44,807 nucleotides of DNA from Clostridia bacterium (GCA_017397305.1 JAFQJB010000012.1:1-44807), one strand, 5' to 3'; shown: positions 15,129-24,084, numbered from the stretch's first letter. Notes: a model not told the origin generated them from the sequence alone. A program made the numbers and translations.

Positions 15129-16472
15129 ATGAAAATAGCGTTTGCGGGATTCGGTGAGGTTAATACACCGATAGAAATTATACAAAACAAATGCAAGGGT
15201 GCGGAGGAACTCCTTAAAAAGAGCGGTGCGGAAGTTTATTCTTGTTATCCTATAACCGACGATTATGAAGAAAAGGACGTAAATAGAGCAAAAGAATATT
15301 TTACGGGTAAAGATTTTGACGTGATGGTGCTTTGCGTTGCGGGGTGGATACCAACGCACGCGGTTATCAAGGTTGCCGAAAAATTCCGCCACGTCCCCTT
15401 TGTTTTGTGGGGGCTTTGCGGTTTGATAGAAGACGGCAGAATAGTCACCACCGCCGACCAAGCGGGTACCACGGCTTTAAGAAAGACTATGAAAGATTTG
15501 GGGTATACTTTTAAGTACGTATACGAAATAATAGGTGAAGAGTCGAGAGTTAACGAGGTTATATCATTTGCTAAATCCGTAAGTGCTTTTAATCAATTGA
15601 GAAGTGCAAAAATCGGTCAAATGGGCTTTAGGGATATGAATCTTTACGGAACGTTGTTCGAGGGAAGTTCGTTAAAGAGAACGATAGGACCCGAGATAGA
15701 GTGCTTTGAAATGCTTGAGGTCGTTCAACGTGCCGAAAAGGTCAGCGATATTGACATACAAAAGGTTGTTGACCAAACGGTTAGCACGTGGAAGTTCTTA
15801 AAGAGTGCCGACCCCGAAATTATCAAAAAAGGCGTCGCATATTACCTTGCGTTAAAGCAAATCATAGACGAGAGAGGGTACGTTGCAGTGTCGTTAAAGG
15901 ACGTTGACGGAATGAAAAAACTGCTTGGTTTCCCGCCCGCAATGATATTTATGTTACTTGCTGATAGAGAAAATATTTGCACAATACCTGAAAACGATTG
16001 CCTAGGCAACGTTACCCAAGTTATAGTTAAGGCACTAACCAATCAAATCGGCGCTTATCTAGAGTTTTACGAGTTCTTTAAGGACGGCGTTTTGGCGGGT
16101 GTACCCGATTACGTACCAAAAGAAATTGTGGACGGCGAAGTTACCGTTAGTCCAGAAGCGTTTGGGCTTTTAAGTCAAGGAGTTTTGAACGTTTCAAAGG
16201 TAAAGGAAGGCGAACTTACTATGTGTAGGCTCTCTTATGAGGACGGCGGATACGTTATGCATATGGTAAAAGGCAAAGGCGTTAACCCTGGAAAGTGGGA
16301 AGAAGCGGGGTGGGCTCAACCAGCACCGCAGTTGCCGGCACTTAAAGTGCTTCTAGACGATACGCGTGACTTTGCTGATAAGGTTATGGGACAACATTAT
16401 ATTATTTCTTATGGTGACAATACCAACGTAATTAAAGAATTTTGTGGAATTTGTGGCATTAAAGTGATATAA
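15129..16472 (+). CDS. L-fucose/L-arabinose isomerase-family protein
   Basis: 447 residues. The N-terminal Rossmann-like half (MKIAFAGFGEVNTP; MVLCVAGWIPTHAVIKVAE; PFVLWGLCG) and the C-terminal half (PAPQLPALKVLLDD; MGQHYIISYGD) match the fucose isomerase-like fold. Canonical FucI is larger (about 590 residues), so this is a shorter subgroup whose substrate is not known. Presumably it interconverts an aldose and ketose (Mn2+-dependent in the family). SD AAGGAGAG precedes ATG 15129, 12 bp after the previous stop. Confidence 0.72.
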   Translation: MKIAFAGFGEVNTPIEIIQNKCKGAEELLKKSGAEVYSCYPITDDYEEKDVNRAKEYFTGKDFDVMVLCVAGWIPTHAVIKVAEKFRHVPFVLWGLCGLIEDGRIVTTADQAGTTALRKTMKDLGYTFKYVYEIIGEESRVNEVISFAKSVSAFNQLRSAKIGQMGFRDMNLYGTLFEGSSLKRTIGPEIECFEMLEVVQRAEKVSDIDIQKVVDQTVSTWKFLKSADPEIIKKGVAYYLALKQIIDERGYVAVSLKDVDGMKKLLGFPPAMIFMLLADRENICTIPENDCLGNVTQVIVKALTNQIGAYLEFYEFFKDGVLAGVPDYVPKEIVDGEVTVSPEAFGLLSQGVLNVSKVKEGELTMCRLSYEDGGYVMHMVKGKGVNPGKWEEAGWAQPAPQLPALKVLLDDTRDFADKVMGQHYIISYGDNTNVIKEFCGICGIKVI

Positions 16473-16491
16473 TGATTGCAAGGAGAAAATT

Positions 16492-17829
16492 ATGAATAAT
16501 ATTTTTGTTGATTTTAACGTTAAAGACGGAGTTATAAAGCCATTGAACGGCGCTTGCTGTGCACCTTTTCAAGCATCGTACGGCCCAAACCAGCCACGCA
16601 TTAAAAGTATGTTTGAAAGCGCGCATATTCCGTATTGCCGTCTTCACGATTGCGCTGGAATATTTAATAGGGCGTGCCTAGTTGATATCCCCAAAATTTT
16701 CCCAGATTTTGATGCGGATGAAAACGACCCCAATAATTATGATTTTCACCACACCGACGAATATATCGGCGGTATTCAAAGTAGCGGTGCAGAGGCGTAT
16801 TATAGGCTTGGTTGCTCTATAGAGTGGTCGAGTAAAAAGTACGTTTCTATTATGCCAAAAGATTTTGATAAGTGGGCAAGGATATGCGAACACGTGGTTA
16901 TGCACTACAACAAGGGTTGGGCAAACGGTTTTAATTACAATCTTAAATATTGGGAAATTTGGAACGAGCCCGAAAACCCCGGCAATGCGTTCGGTTCTTG
17001 TCAGTGGTCGGGCACAAAAGAAGATTTGTTTAGGCTCTACTGCGTTTCGTCTAAGCACTTAAAAGGCAAGTTCCCTGAAATTAAAATCGGTGGGTACGGC
17101 GGTTGCGGTTTTTATGCAGTGTCACGTCCCGATGCGCCCGCAAATAGACACGATTTTGTAACCTACTTTATTGATTTTCTTTCGTTTGTTAGAGAAAGAA
17201 AATGTCCGTTCGATTTTTATTCGTGGCATATCTATACCGCTCGTCCCGAAGAGATAATCGTGCACGCAGATTACGTAAGGCAAAAACTTGACGAGTACGG
17301 CTTTAAAGATACCGAGTCCCACCTTAACGAGTGGAACTATCAAGCAGAGGGCACGGGCTTTAAGAGTAAGCACACAATGGACGCAGGGTCATTCTTAGTA
17401 AAGGCGATGACGCTTATGCATAGAAATAAAACCATTGATATGGCAATGTATTATTGCATGTCATTGCAAGGCCTATATAACGGCTTTTTAGACCAAAACG
17501 ATTATTCCTTATCGCCGTCGTGGTTTGCTTACGTTGCGTTCGGGCACGTGTATAGCCTAAAAAATTCGGTAAAGACCGAGTATGATGGCGACGTGCACGC
17601 AATAGCAAGTGATAACGGAGATGAAAGTGCAATACTTTTATCTAACCATAGGTGCGAAGACGAGGCTGTTAGTCTCAATATAAAAGGTCTTGAAAAAAGG
17701 ACGGCGGAGTTTTATTACTGCACTGATGAAAAACCCTTAAAGAAAGAAATGAGCATTTCCGTTTGTGGTGACGTAAAAGTTGAACTTTCCGTTCCCAAAA
17801 ACACAGTGCTTTTAATCAAGTTTATTTAA
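16492..17829 (+). CDS. GH39-like glycoside hydrolase
   Basis: 445 residues without a signal peptide, so intracellular. It is a (beta/alpha)8 clan-A fold by motif: the acid/base in WEIWNEPEN (Glu159) and the nucleophile in SHLNEWNYQ (Glu280), spaced as in GH39 beta-xylosidases/alpha-L-iduronidases. The C-terminal 90 residues look like the beta-sandwich that accompanies GH39. As the third gene of the LacI-controlled operon, it would release a sugar for the isomerase-like neighbour from an imported oligosaccharide or glycoconjugate. The exact specificity is undetermined. Confidence 0.8.
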   Translation: MNNIFVDFNVKDGVIKPLNGACCAPFQASYGPNQPRIKSMFESAHIPYCRLHDCAGIFNRACLVDIPKIFPDFDADENDPNNYDFHHTDEYIGGIQSSGAEAYYRLGCSIEWSSKKYVSIMPKDFDKWARICEHVVMHYNKGWANGFNYNLKYWEIWNEPENPGNAFGSCQWSGTKEDLFRLYCVSSKHLKGKFPEIKIGGYGGCGFYAVSRPDAPANRHDFVTYFIDFLSFVRERKCPFDFYSWHIYTARPEEIIVHADYVRQKLDEYGFKDTESHLNEWNYQAEGTGFKSKHTMDAGSFLVKAMTLMHRNKTIDMAMYYCMSLQGLYNGFLDQNDYSLSPSWFAYVAFGHVYSLKNSVKTEYDGDVHAIASDNGDESAILLSNHRCEDEAVSLNIKGLEKRTAEFYYCTDEKPLKKEMSISVCGDVKVELSVPKNTVLLIKFI

Positions 17830-17832
17830 AAC

Positions 17833-17866
17833 AAAAAAAGAGTTTGGATATCCAAACTCTTTTTTC
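17833..17866. terminator. Bidirectional terminator
   Basis: A perfect palindrome centred on GGATATCC with arms AAAGAGTTTGG/CCAAACTCTTT, flanked by A- and T-runs. It separates the convergent GH39 and rsmE genes. Confidence 0.85.
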
Positions 17867-17867
17867 T

Positions 17868-18605
17868 TTATAGGTTAATCTCTGCGTAAAGCATAAGCAT
17901 TGAAAGTGCGGTGATAGCCGCCGTCTCGGTACGCAATATGCGTTTTCCAAGCGAAACGATTTTTGCGCCCCGTTCTTTTAATGCGTCTATTTCCTTATCG
18001 TCAAAACCGCCCTCTGGACCGATAAACACACCCACTTTCATTCCCGACTTAATCTCTTTTAACGCACTTAAAGTAGATTGCATACCATCTTCGCACTCAT
18101 AGGGCACGATGATTAAGTCTAGTGCACTAAGAAGTGAAAGCGATTGGCTAAAAGTCATAGGGGGAAGGACTTCGGTAATAGAGTTTCTCTTGCTCTGCTT
18201 TCCCGCACTTTCGGCAATGGCGTTGTACCTTGCCGTTTTGTTGTCCTTTTTCTTGTCTATTTTTACGATTGAGCGAGCCATTTGTACGGGAATGATTTTA
18301 TCCGCACCAAGTTCCACCGCCTTTTGTATTATAAGTTCAAGTTTGTCACTTTTTGGAAGACCTTGAAATAGGCAAACTTTAATGGGGAGGGAGGTGTCGT
18401 TATAATTTTCCTCAACCACCTCTAAAAGCACCAAATCTTCATTAAAAGAAACAATTTTGCAAAGGTCGGACTTGTTAAGGCAACTTACTAAAACGGTATC
18501 GCCCTCTTTCATACGCAATACGTTTTTAATGTGGTTATAATCACTACCTTTAACGTATCGTAAATTTTTGTCGATGTTTTCTTTGTCAATAAAAAAGTTA
18601 TACAT
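17868..18605 (-). CDS. rsmE: 16S rRNA m3U1498 methyltransferase RsmE
   Basis: 245 residues from the ATG at 18605 (preceded by CGAGGT; an upstream in-frame ATG at 18620 lacks an SD). SPOUT-family features are readable: the N-terminal PUA-like domain with YNHIKNVLRMKEGDTVLV, then GLPKSDKLELIIQKAVELGA, the knot motif GVFIGPEGGFDDKE and ILRTETAAITAL near the C-terminus. It methylates U1498 of 16S rRNA. Confidence 0.94.
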   Translation of the reverse strand: MYNFFIDKENIDKNLRYVKGSDYNHIKNVLRMKEGDTVLVSCLNKSDLCKIVSFNEDLVLLEVVEENYNDTSLPIKVCLFQGLPKSDKLELIIQKAVELGADKIIPVQMARSIVKIDKKKDNKTARYNAIAESAGKQSKRNSITEVLPPMTFSQSLSLLSALDLIIVPYECEDGMQSTLSALKEIKSGMKVGVFIGPEGGFDDKEIDALKERGAKIVSLGKRILRTETAAITALSMLMLYAEINL

Positions 18606-18622
18606 ATATTTACCTCGCATAT

Positions 18623-18651
18623 ATTATAGCAAAATTATATAGAGTTTACAA
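18623..18651 (-). promoter_or_regulatory. Promoter of rsmE
   Basis: On the minus strand: TTGTAA (18646-18651), 17 bp, TATAAT (18623-18628). Confidence 0.75.
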
Positions 18652-18719
18652 GGGTTAGTGATAAAGAAATGATTTTATTAAACTATAAGTTTTTTTAATT
18701 AATATATAATTAAAAAGCG

Positions 18720-18748
18720 TTGACAAATAAAATTTAAAGTATTAAAAT
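18720..18748 (+). promoter_or_regulatory. Promoter of the antiporter gene
   Basis: TTGACA (18720-18725), 17 bp, TAAAAT (18743-18748). Confidence 0.8.
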
Positions 18749-18787
18749 CTAGTGGTTGTTAAAAAAGAAGAGAGAGGAGAAAGAAAA

Positions 18788-20077
18788 ATGGGTGATACTT
18801 TACTAGCATTAGCAGTTGCGATTTTTGCTGGTTTAATGCTTTCAAGATTGGCTAAATTATTAAAACTTCCCGCGGTAACCGCATATCTCGTTGCGGGTAT
18901 TTTAATCGGTCCGTTCTGCATTGGTAGAATTGGAGTTGGCGGACTTGGTTTTAACAGTAAGGAGCAAATAGATTCGCTGTCAATTTTGTGTGACGTCGCA
19001 CTCGGTTTTATCGCGTTTTCTATCGGTAATGAGTTTAGACTTTCTCAGCTTAAAAAAATAGGCCGTCAAGCAACGGTAATCGGTATTTTGCAAGCGGTTA
19101 TTACCACACTTATCGTGGATATTGCTTTAATCGGCTTGCACCTCATTATCCCCGATAAATTCCCCTTGTCCGCAGCAATTATTTTGGGTGCAATCGCCTC
19201 TGCAACCGCACCTGCGGCAACGCTTATGGTCGTTCGTCAATACAAGGCAAAAGGACCTGTCACCGATACGCTTCTTCCAGTTGTTGCAATTGACGACGCG
19301 GTTGGTTTGGTGCTATTTGCAATTTCCTTTGGTGTCGCTAAGGCGCTCATACAAGGCTCAGTTGATATTATCTCAATCGTAGTTAACCCTATTATCGAAA
19401 TAGTTCTTTCACTTATCTTGGGTGCAGTTATGGGCTTTTTGATAACCTTCTTTGAAAAATTCTTCCACTCTCGTTCAAAAAGGCTTTCAATGTCGGTAGC
19501 GTTTGTTTTAGTGACGGTAGGGCTCTCAATGATAAGCGAAGAAATAGGTAGGGTACATATCTCTTTTTCACCGCTACTATCGTGCATGATGCTAGGAACC
19601 GTGTTCTGCAACTGCTGTGACTTTTCTGAAGAACTTATGGATAGACTTGACCGCTGGACAGCACCGATATTTATTCTATTTTTCGTGCTCAGCGGTGCGG
19701 AACTAAAATTGTCAGTCTTTACAGACGTATTGATAGTTTTAATCGGTGTTGTTTATATAGCATTCCGTTCACTAGGCAAATACTTCGGTGCAAGGGGAAG
19801 TTCAACGCTCACAAAAAGTTGTCCTACCATAAGAAAGTATTTGGGTATAACTCTTCTTCCGCAAGCGGGTGTAGCACTCGGTATGGCGCAACAAGTTACC
19901 AAAGAGGCGGAAAAGGTTACGGAGTTTGCTGTCGCTGGCGATATAATAGTAAACATCGTGTTGTTCTCAGTGCTAGTGTATGAACTTATCGGTCCCTTCC
20001 TTACAAAGATTGCCCTTACAAAAGCGGGCGAAATTGACCCCGAAGGCAAGGTCAGTGCAAGAAAACTTTCAAAATAA
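18788..20077 (+). CDS. CPA2-family cation:proton antiporter
   Basis: About 429 residues from ATG 18788, the start with a suitable SD (GAGAGGAGA); the upstream in-frame codon at 18752 is too close to the promoter. It has about 12 hydrophobic helices. The core motif with paired acidic residues is readable: ASATAPAATLMVV then VAIDDAVGLVLFA. This is typical of Kef/NapA-type Na+(K+)/H+ exchangers. No C-terminal TrkA domain is attached. A MarR regulator follows under its own promoter. Probable role: Na+ or pH homeostasis. Confidence 0.88.
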   Translation: MGDTLLALAVAIFAGLMLSRLAKLLKLPAVTAYLVAGILIGPFCIGRIGVGGLGFNSKEQIDSLSILCDVALGFIAFSIGNEFRLSQLKKIGRQATVIGILQAVITTLIVDIALIGLHLIIPDKFPLSAAIILGAIASATAPAATLMVVRQYKAKGPVTDTLLPVVAIDDAVGLVLFAISFGVAKALIQGSVDIISIVVNPIIEIVLSLILGAVMGFLITFFEKFFHSRSKRLSMSVAFVLVTVGLSMISEEIGRVHISFSPLLSCMMLGTVFCNCCDFSEELMDRLDRWTAPIFILFFVLSGAELKLSVFTDVLIVLIGVVYIAFRSLGKYFGARGSSTLTKSCPTIRKYLGITLLPQAGVALGMAQQVTKEAEKVTEFAVAGDIIVNIVLFSVLVYELIGPFLTKIALTKAGEIDPEGKVSARKLSK

Positions 20078-20081
20078 AATT

Positions 20082-20108
20082 AAAAAGTCGGCAAGCCCGA
20101 CTTTTTTT
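20082..20108 (+). terminator. Terminator after the antiporter gene
   Basis: Stem AAAAAGTCGG/CCGACTTTTT followed by Ts. Confidence 0.85.
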
Positions 20109-20140
20109 ATGTTGTTTTTAAAAAATTTATTTTTTGCTTG

Positions 20141-20169
20141 TTGACAAATCAATAATTCCGTGTTAGTAT
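20141..20169 (+). promoter_or_regulatory. Promoter of the MarR gene
   Basis: TTGACA (20141-20146), 17 bp, TAGTAT (20164-20169). Confidence 0.75.
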
Positions 20170-20199
20170 AAACTTACAATAGGAAAAGGAAAAAGTTTA

Positions 20200-20634
20200 A
20201 TGCATAAAAGGTTTCAAGCATTTACAACGTACGTTGCTAGATTAAGTAGAAGTATTCGCCGTTTAAAAGCCGAAAAAATGAAGGAGTTTAACTTAAAAAC
20301 CCCGCACGTCTCAATCATTTACTATCTTTATAGGGACGGAAGTTTAACCGCAAAACAACTTTGCGATATTTGTGAAGAGGATAAAAGTGCCGTTTCCCGC
20401 TCGATAGAGTTTTTGGAAACCGAAGGGTATATAGAAGGGGATGATAAGGGCAAGAAAAGATATAATAGCTTGCTTAAACTTACTTCTAAAGGAGAAGAGG
20501 TCGGTAAAAGCGTTTGCGAGTCGATTGAAAAGGTGTTGAAAGATTCTAGCAAGGGTGTTTCACCTAAGGAATTGCTGACTATGTATAAAGTGCTAGACGT
20601 GATTGCAAACAATCTAGAAAAAACAGAGATATAA
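20200..20634 (+). CDS. MarR-family transcriptional regulator
   Basis: 144 residues with the MarR winged helix: HVSIIYYLYRDGSLTAKQLC, recognition-helix region DICEEDKSAVSRSIEFLE, wing YIEGDDKGKKRYNSLLKLT, and terminal dimerisation helices. It responds to small molecules in the family; its target is unknown but the antiporter immediately upstream is the obvious candidate. Confidence 0.9.
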   Translation: MHKRFQAFTTYVARLSRSIRRLKAEKMKEFNLKTPHVSIIYYLYRDGSLTAKQLCDICEEDKSAVSRSIEFLETEGYIEGDDKGKKRYNSLLKLTSKGEEVGKSVCESIEKVLKDSSKGVSPKELLTMYKVLDVIANNLEKTEI

Positions 20635-20643
20635 AACAAAAAT

Positions 20644-20670
20644 AAAGGACGTCAAGTGACGTCCTTTTTT
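20644..20670. terminator. Terminator after the MarR gene
   Basis: Stem AAAGGACGTCA/TGACGTCCTTT with a 2-nt loop and a T-tract. It could also serve the minus-strand LRR transcript. Confidence 0.85.
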
Positions 20671-20794
20671 ATTTGGCGGGCAAGTGGTGATTGCGTTTGA
20701 ACTTTTTTATAGTAGAGAAGAACCAAATACTTTGTACGCTATAAGTTAATATATCTTGTTGGTCCATAAAAGATTCGCCTATCGTTTTCCATTT

Positions 20795-20950
20795 TTAGTG
20801 CTTTTCTTTGTATTTATTTATAAACTCATTATCTATATCCTTCTTTTTTTCATTAAAATAAACACGTCCGTTTAATCTTCTAAATTCTTTTTCTACAAGT
20901 AAAACCTTTTTGTTTTCATTTTTTAAGTCTTCAAAATAAATAGTTTCCAT
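20795..20950 (-). CDS. Small basic protein downstream of the LRR gene
   Basis: A 51-residue open frame beginning METIYFEDLKNENKK and ending FINKYKEKH, rich in Lys and Glu, without membrane segments. It starts 5 bp after the stop of the LRR lipoprotein gene on the same strand; the SD is weak (GGGAAG overlapping the upstream stop). Position suggests translational coupling. No family recognised; it could also be the remnant of a longer gene. Confidence 0.45.
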   Translation of the reverse strand: METIYFEDLKNENKKVLLVEKEFRRLNGRVYFNEKKKDIDNEFINKYKEKH

Positions 20951-20955
20951 ATTCT

Positions 20956-23727
20956 TTACTTCCCTTTATATCCCCAATGAACTGTTGCAAACAACGTCCC
21001 ATAATCATCTTCGTGTATTAAATTCCATCCATAAGACCAACCACTTGGTTTACTCCAATTTCTACAATAAATACTTTGCAAATATAAACAACCATAAAAT
21101 GCTTTATATCCAATTATTTGAACTGAATTTGGAATAATAATGTTTGCGAGCGATCTACAATTATAAAACACATTTTGTCCTATATTTGTTATGTTTTCGC
21201 CAAACTCAATATTTTCTAGAGCTGAACAATTAGCAAAAGCATAATTATCTATATTCGTTATTCCATTGCCTATCGTTATATTTTTTAATTGGGTACAACT
21301 CTCAAAAGCATGTTCTCCAATATTAATCACGTTATCAGTAATAGTAATATTTTCTAGAGCCGAACAATTAGCAAAAGCATAGTATTCTATATTTTCTACA
21401 TGACTTGGCGTAATGAAGCTAGTATATTTTTTGCCCTTTGCATATAGAAACAAAGTTTTGGTATCTTTACTATATAAGTTACCATCTATCGAAGCATAAT
21501 ACTCATTATCATTATCTACCGTAATATTTTCAAGCGACACACATCCGTCAAATGGCGGTTGATACTTATATATTTCACTTAAGCCCTTGCCTATCGCCAA
21601 ATTTTTCAAATTATAGCAATTTGCAAACGCAAAACTACCTATTTTATCCACATTGTCCCCAAGTTCTATATTTAATATGAAGTTGCAATTTTTAAATGCA
21701 TATTCCCTTATATTACCCCCATAAATATAAACTTTTTTTATACTTGTAGGGATATAAAAACCATAATAAAACCCTCCAACACTAATTTGATGAACGGTAC
21801 CACTTAAAAGTGAAGCAACGCTTGATTTTTTATATCCAAAAATATATCCAAAAACATTTTTATAGCTCGTTGTGTAATCAGTTTCTTCCCCTGCTCCCAC
21901 AAAGGGAATACTAATATCCTCAATCTTGTCACAAGACATAAAAGAACTTTCACCAATATATTTTACACTATTAGGTATCTTTAACGTTGTTATTGAAGAA
22001 CAACATTCAAAAGCATTCTTACCAATGCTAGTTATACTATTTTTCATATCAATATTTTTCAATGAAGAACAATTATAAAAAGCATATGCATTTATCTCAA
22101 TATTGCCGTCTTCTTCAAAAAGTACACTTTCTAGTTTTAAGCAGTTTGCAAACGCAGAATCTGGAATATCGTTTAGACTTTTTGGGACAACAATTTCTTC
22201 CAACAATTCGCAATTGTAAAAAGCCTTCGTTCCAATCTTGCTCAAACTATTTGGCAAGTTAACATTTTGTAATTTAGAGCAATTATAAAAAGCATTTTGT
22301 CCTATTTCATTCACACTGTTTGGAATAATAATTGTTTGCAAATTTGTACAATCCCTAAAACAATCATCACCAATTGCATTTATACCTTCTAAGACAACTA
22401 CGTTTTTAACACCCGTATTACTTAAATTCGTCAATACCCCGCTACCACCAACGGATAGTGTGTTCGAAGGAAGCGATATACCACTCCCACTAAGAGTTAT
22501 ATTTGAAAAATTTTCAATAGTTAAATTTTTTATTGAATTACATCCATAATAGGCATTAAAACCTATAGAAGTACATGTTTTAGAAATAATAATCTCTTCT
22601 AATGATGTGCAATTGTAAAAAGCACAACTTTCTATTGATACAACCTTTGGCATTTCAACTATTGAAAGATTGTAGCAATTTTTAAAGGCATCACTTTTTA
22701 TTGTTAAAACATTTGGCATTTCTATACTTTCAAGATTATAACAACCATAAAAAGCTTCGTGGTTTATTTCCAGAATACTAGTTGGCAAAACTACATTTAT
22801 TATTGTTGTGTTATTATAAAAACCTGAAAAAGTATAAGCACCTATTCCAACCGCAACAACAGGCTTATCATTATATGTTGAAGGTATGGTAATGGTAGTA
22901 TCGGAACCCGTATATTCGTACAATGCATATCCAGAACCATATTCCTTAAAAACAAAGGGGCTTGCTTCTTCAAGTTTTGAACCAACATCTACAATAGTAT
23001 CCGTTTCGCCACAACCGTTATCACAATTTGCAGTTTTAGTTCCATCACTTTCATAAGTTGCATTTTTATCCGAATAATATTTTGTGAAAGTATGTTCTAA
23101 TGCTGTATTCGTTGCAGGTATTGTATCTTTCGTTCCACAGCCGTTATCGCAGGAAGCAGTTTTAGTTCCATCTTTTTCACACTTTGCGTCATTGTTGTAA
23201 ACGTAATTTGTATAACTATGCATAAGCGCGTCAACATAATCATCAATATAATAATCCCCACAAACACACAAATATGTTGTGTATCCTTGTTCGCCACATT
23301 TGGGTGAAGTAATTATTGTATCATAACTATGCGTATGCCCTAAAATAGAACCATATTCTTGATTGCAAATTGAACAAACAGCCTTGCTTGTTTCAGTAGG
23401 AGTTCCTCCTTTATGGTTCTCTTTTGTTTCAAAAGCACCACAAGTACACTCATACCAGTGTTGTGTTTCTGATTTTTTAAGTTCGGTATAATTGTGTGTA
23501 TGAGATAAGACATAACCACAAATACATTGACCATTGATAATATTGTGAGCAGTTATATCATTTTTTTCTTCGCACTCACATTCAAACCAATGATTCTCGC
23601 TATCGTGTTTTAATATTTCATAATTATGCGTATGTGGTGGTTCATTTTCGCCACAAGCGGTAAATGTAAACATACATGTGCATAATGCAAGTATCGTTAT
23701 TAAAATTGATAAGATTTTCTTTTTCAT
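20956..23727 (-). CDS. BspA-like leucine-rich-repeat surface lipoprotein
   Basis: 923 residues from ATG 23727 (SD AGGAGAGAG; the longer frame from 23751 overlaps that SD). The lipoprotein signal peptide ends in TFTAC with Cys25. Residues about 30-250 hold imperfect His/Cys modules of the type HTHNYxxLK...HWxECxC, and later TxTASCDNGCGxTDTI, resembling small metal-binding or disulfide-linked knuckles. From about 270 to the end there are some 25 LRR_5 (BspA-type) repeats with the pattern IGxxAFxNCxxLxxIxIPxS. Such proteins are exported and mediate adhesion or binding of host and bacterial surfaces. Expression is preceded by a structured terminator-ending leader (23753-23921). Confidence 0.9.
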   Translation of the reverse strand: MKKKILSILITILALCTCMFTFTACGENEPPHTHNYEILKHDSENHWFECECEEKNDITAHNIINGQCICGYVLSHTHNYTELKKSETQHWYECTCGAFETKENHKGGTPTETSKAVCSICNQEYGSILGHTHSYDTIITSPKCGEQGYTTYLCVCGDYYIDDYVDALMHSYTNYVYNNDAKCEKDGTKTASCDNGCGTKDTIPATNTALEHTFTKYYSDKNATYESDGTKTANCDNGCGETDTIVDVGSKLEEASPFVFKEYGSGYALYEYTGSDTTITIPSTYNDKPVVAVGIGAYTFSGFYNNTTIINVVLPTSILEINHEAFYGCYNLESIEMPNVLTIKSDAFKNCYNLSIVEMPKVVSIESCAFYNCTSLEEIIISKTCTSIGFNAYYGCNSIKNLTIENFSNITLSGSGISLPSNTLSVGGSGVLTNLSNTGVKNVVVLEGINAIGDDCFRDCTNLQTIIIPNSVNEIGQNAFYNCSKLQNVNLPNSLSKIGTKAFYNCELLEEIVVPKSLNDIPDSAFANCLKLESVLFEEDGNIEINAYAFYNCSSLKNIDMKNSITSIGKNAFECCSSITTLKIPNSVKYIGESSFMSCDKIEDISIPFVGAGEETDYTTSYKNVFGYIFGYKKSSVASLLSGTVHQISVGGFYYGFYIPTSIKKVYIYGGNIREYAFKNCNFILNIELGDNVDKIGSFAFANCYNLKNLAIGKGLSEIYKYQPPFDGCVSLENITVDNDNEYYASIDGNLYSKDTKTLFLYAKGKKYTSFITPSHVENIEYYAFANCSALENITITDNVINIGEHAFESCTQLKNITIGNGITNIDNYAFANCSALENIEFGENITNIGQNVFYNCRSLANIIIPNSVQIIGYKAFYGCLYLQSIYCRNWSKPSGWSYGWNLIHEDDYGTLFATVHWGYKGK

Positions 23728-23752
23728 AAATCTCTCTCCTATATATAGCAAA

Positions 23753-23921
23753 AATAAAAAGTGCCGTCCTGCAAACAGAACGACACTAGCAAAGTGACTT
23801 TGTTTGCCGGTTGCGACACCAACAAAATATTTTCTTCACAGAAGATTTTTATGTAAAGCAAAACAAGGTACACTTATGCCCTATAAGTATACTTCTGTGA
23901 CATATTAAGTTGGAGTCGCAA
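23753..23921 (-). promoter_or_regulatory. Structured leader RNA with intrinsic terminator (unknown class)
   Basis: In transcript order: P1 (23921-23909 with 23823-23811; 12 of 13 pairs), P2 (23900-23892 with 23844-23836; 9 bp), P3 (23892-23883 with 23877-23868; one U-G; sharing the base at 23892 with P2), a small hairpin CAAAG/CTTTG (23802-23790), then the terminator stem 23786-23776 with 23771-23761 and a T-rich tail. GCAAACA (23807-23801) can instead pair with TGTTTGC (23777-23771), which would break the terminator. Wobble pairs are valid only on this strand. It matches no riboswitch class I can name. Confidence 0.7.
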
Positions 23922-23925
23922 GTAT

Positions 23926-23954
23926 ATTTTAGCATTTTCTAATATAAAAATCAA
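23926..23954 (-). promoter_or_regulatory. Promoter of the LRR leader
   Basis: On the minus strand: TTGATT (23949-23954), 17 bp, TAAAAT (23926-23931). The predicted start is near 23919-23921, exactly at the base of P1 of the leader. Confidence 0.75.
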
Positions 23955-23971
23955 TAAGTTTTTAATGCAAA

Positions 23972-24009
23972 TTAAAAAGACCTTAAATAAGTTGTTTAAT
24001 TAGGTCTTT
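23972..24009 (-). terminator. Terminator upstream of the LRR promoter
   Basis: Arms AAAGACCT/AGGTCTTT, followed on the minus strand by TTTTTAATTT. It insulates the LRR unit from the tRNA-Ser transcript. Confidence 0.65.
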
Positions 24010-24042
24010 CAAAACTAAAGATTATACCAGCATTACCTTTAT

Positions 24043-24083
24043 AACAAAAATAAAGCAACCACATATTAGAATGCGGTTGCTTT
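24043..24083 (-). terminator. Terminator of hairpin module A
   Basis: Stem AAAGCAACCGCAT/ATGTGGTTGCTTT, read on the minus strand, with TTTATTTTT after it. Confidence 0.75.
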
Positions 24084-24084
24084 T

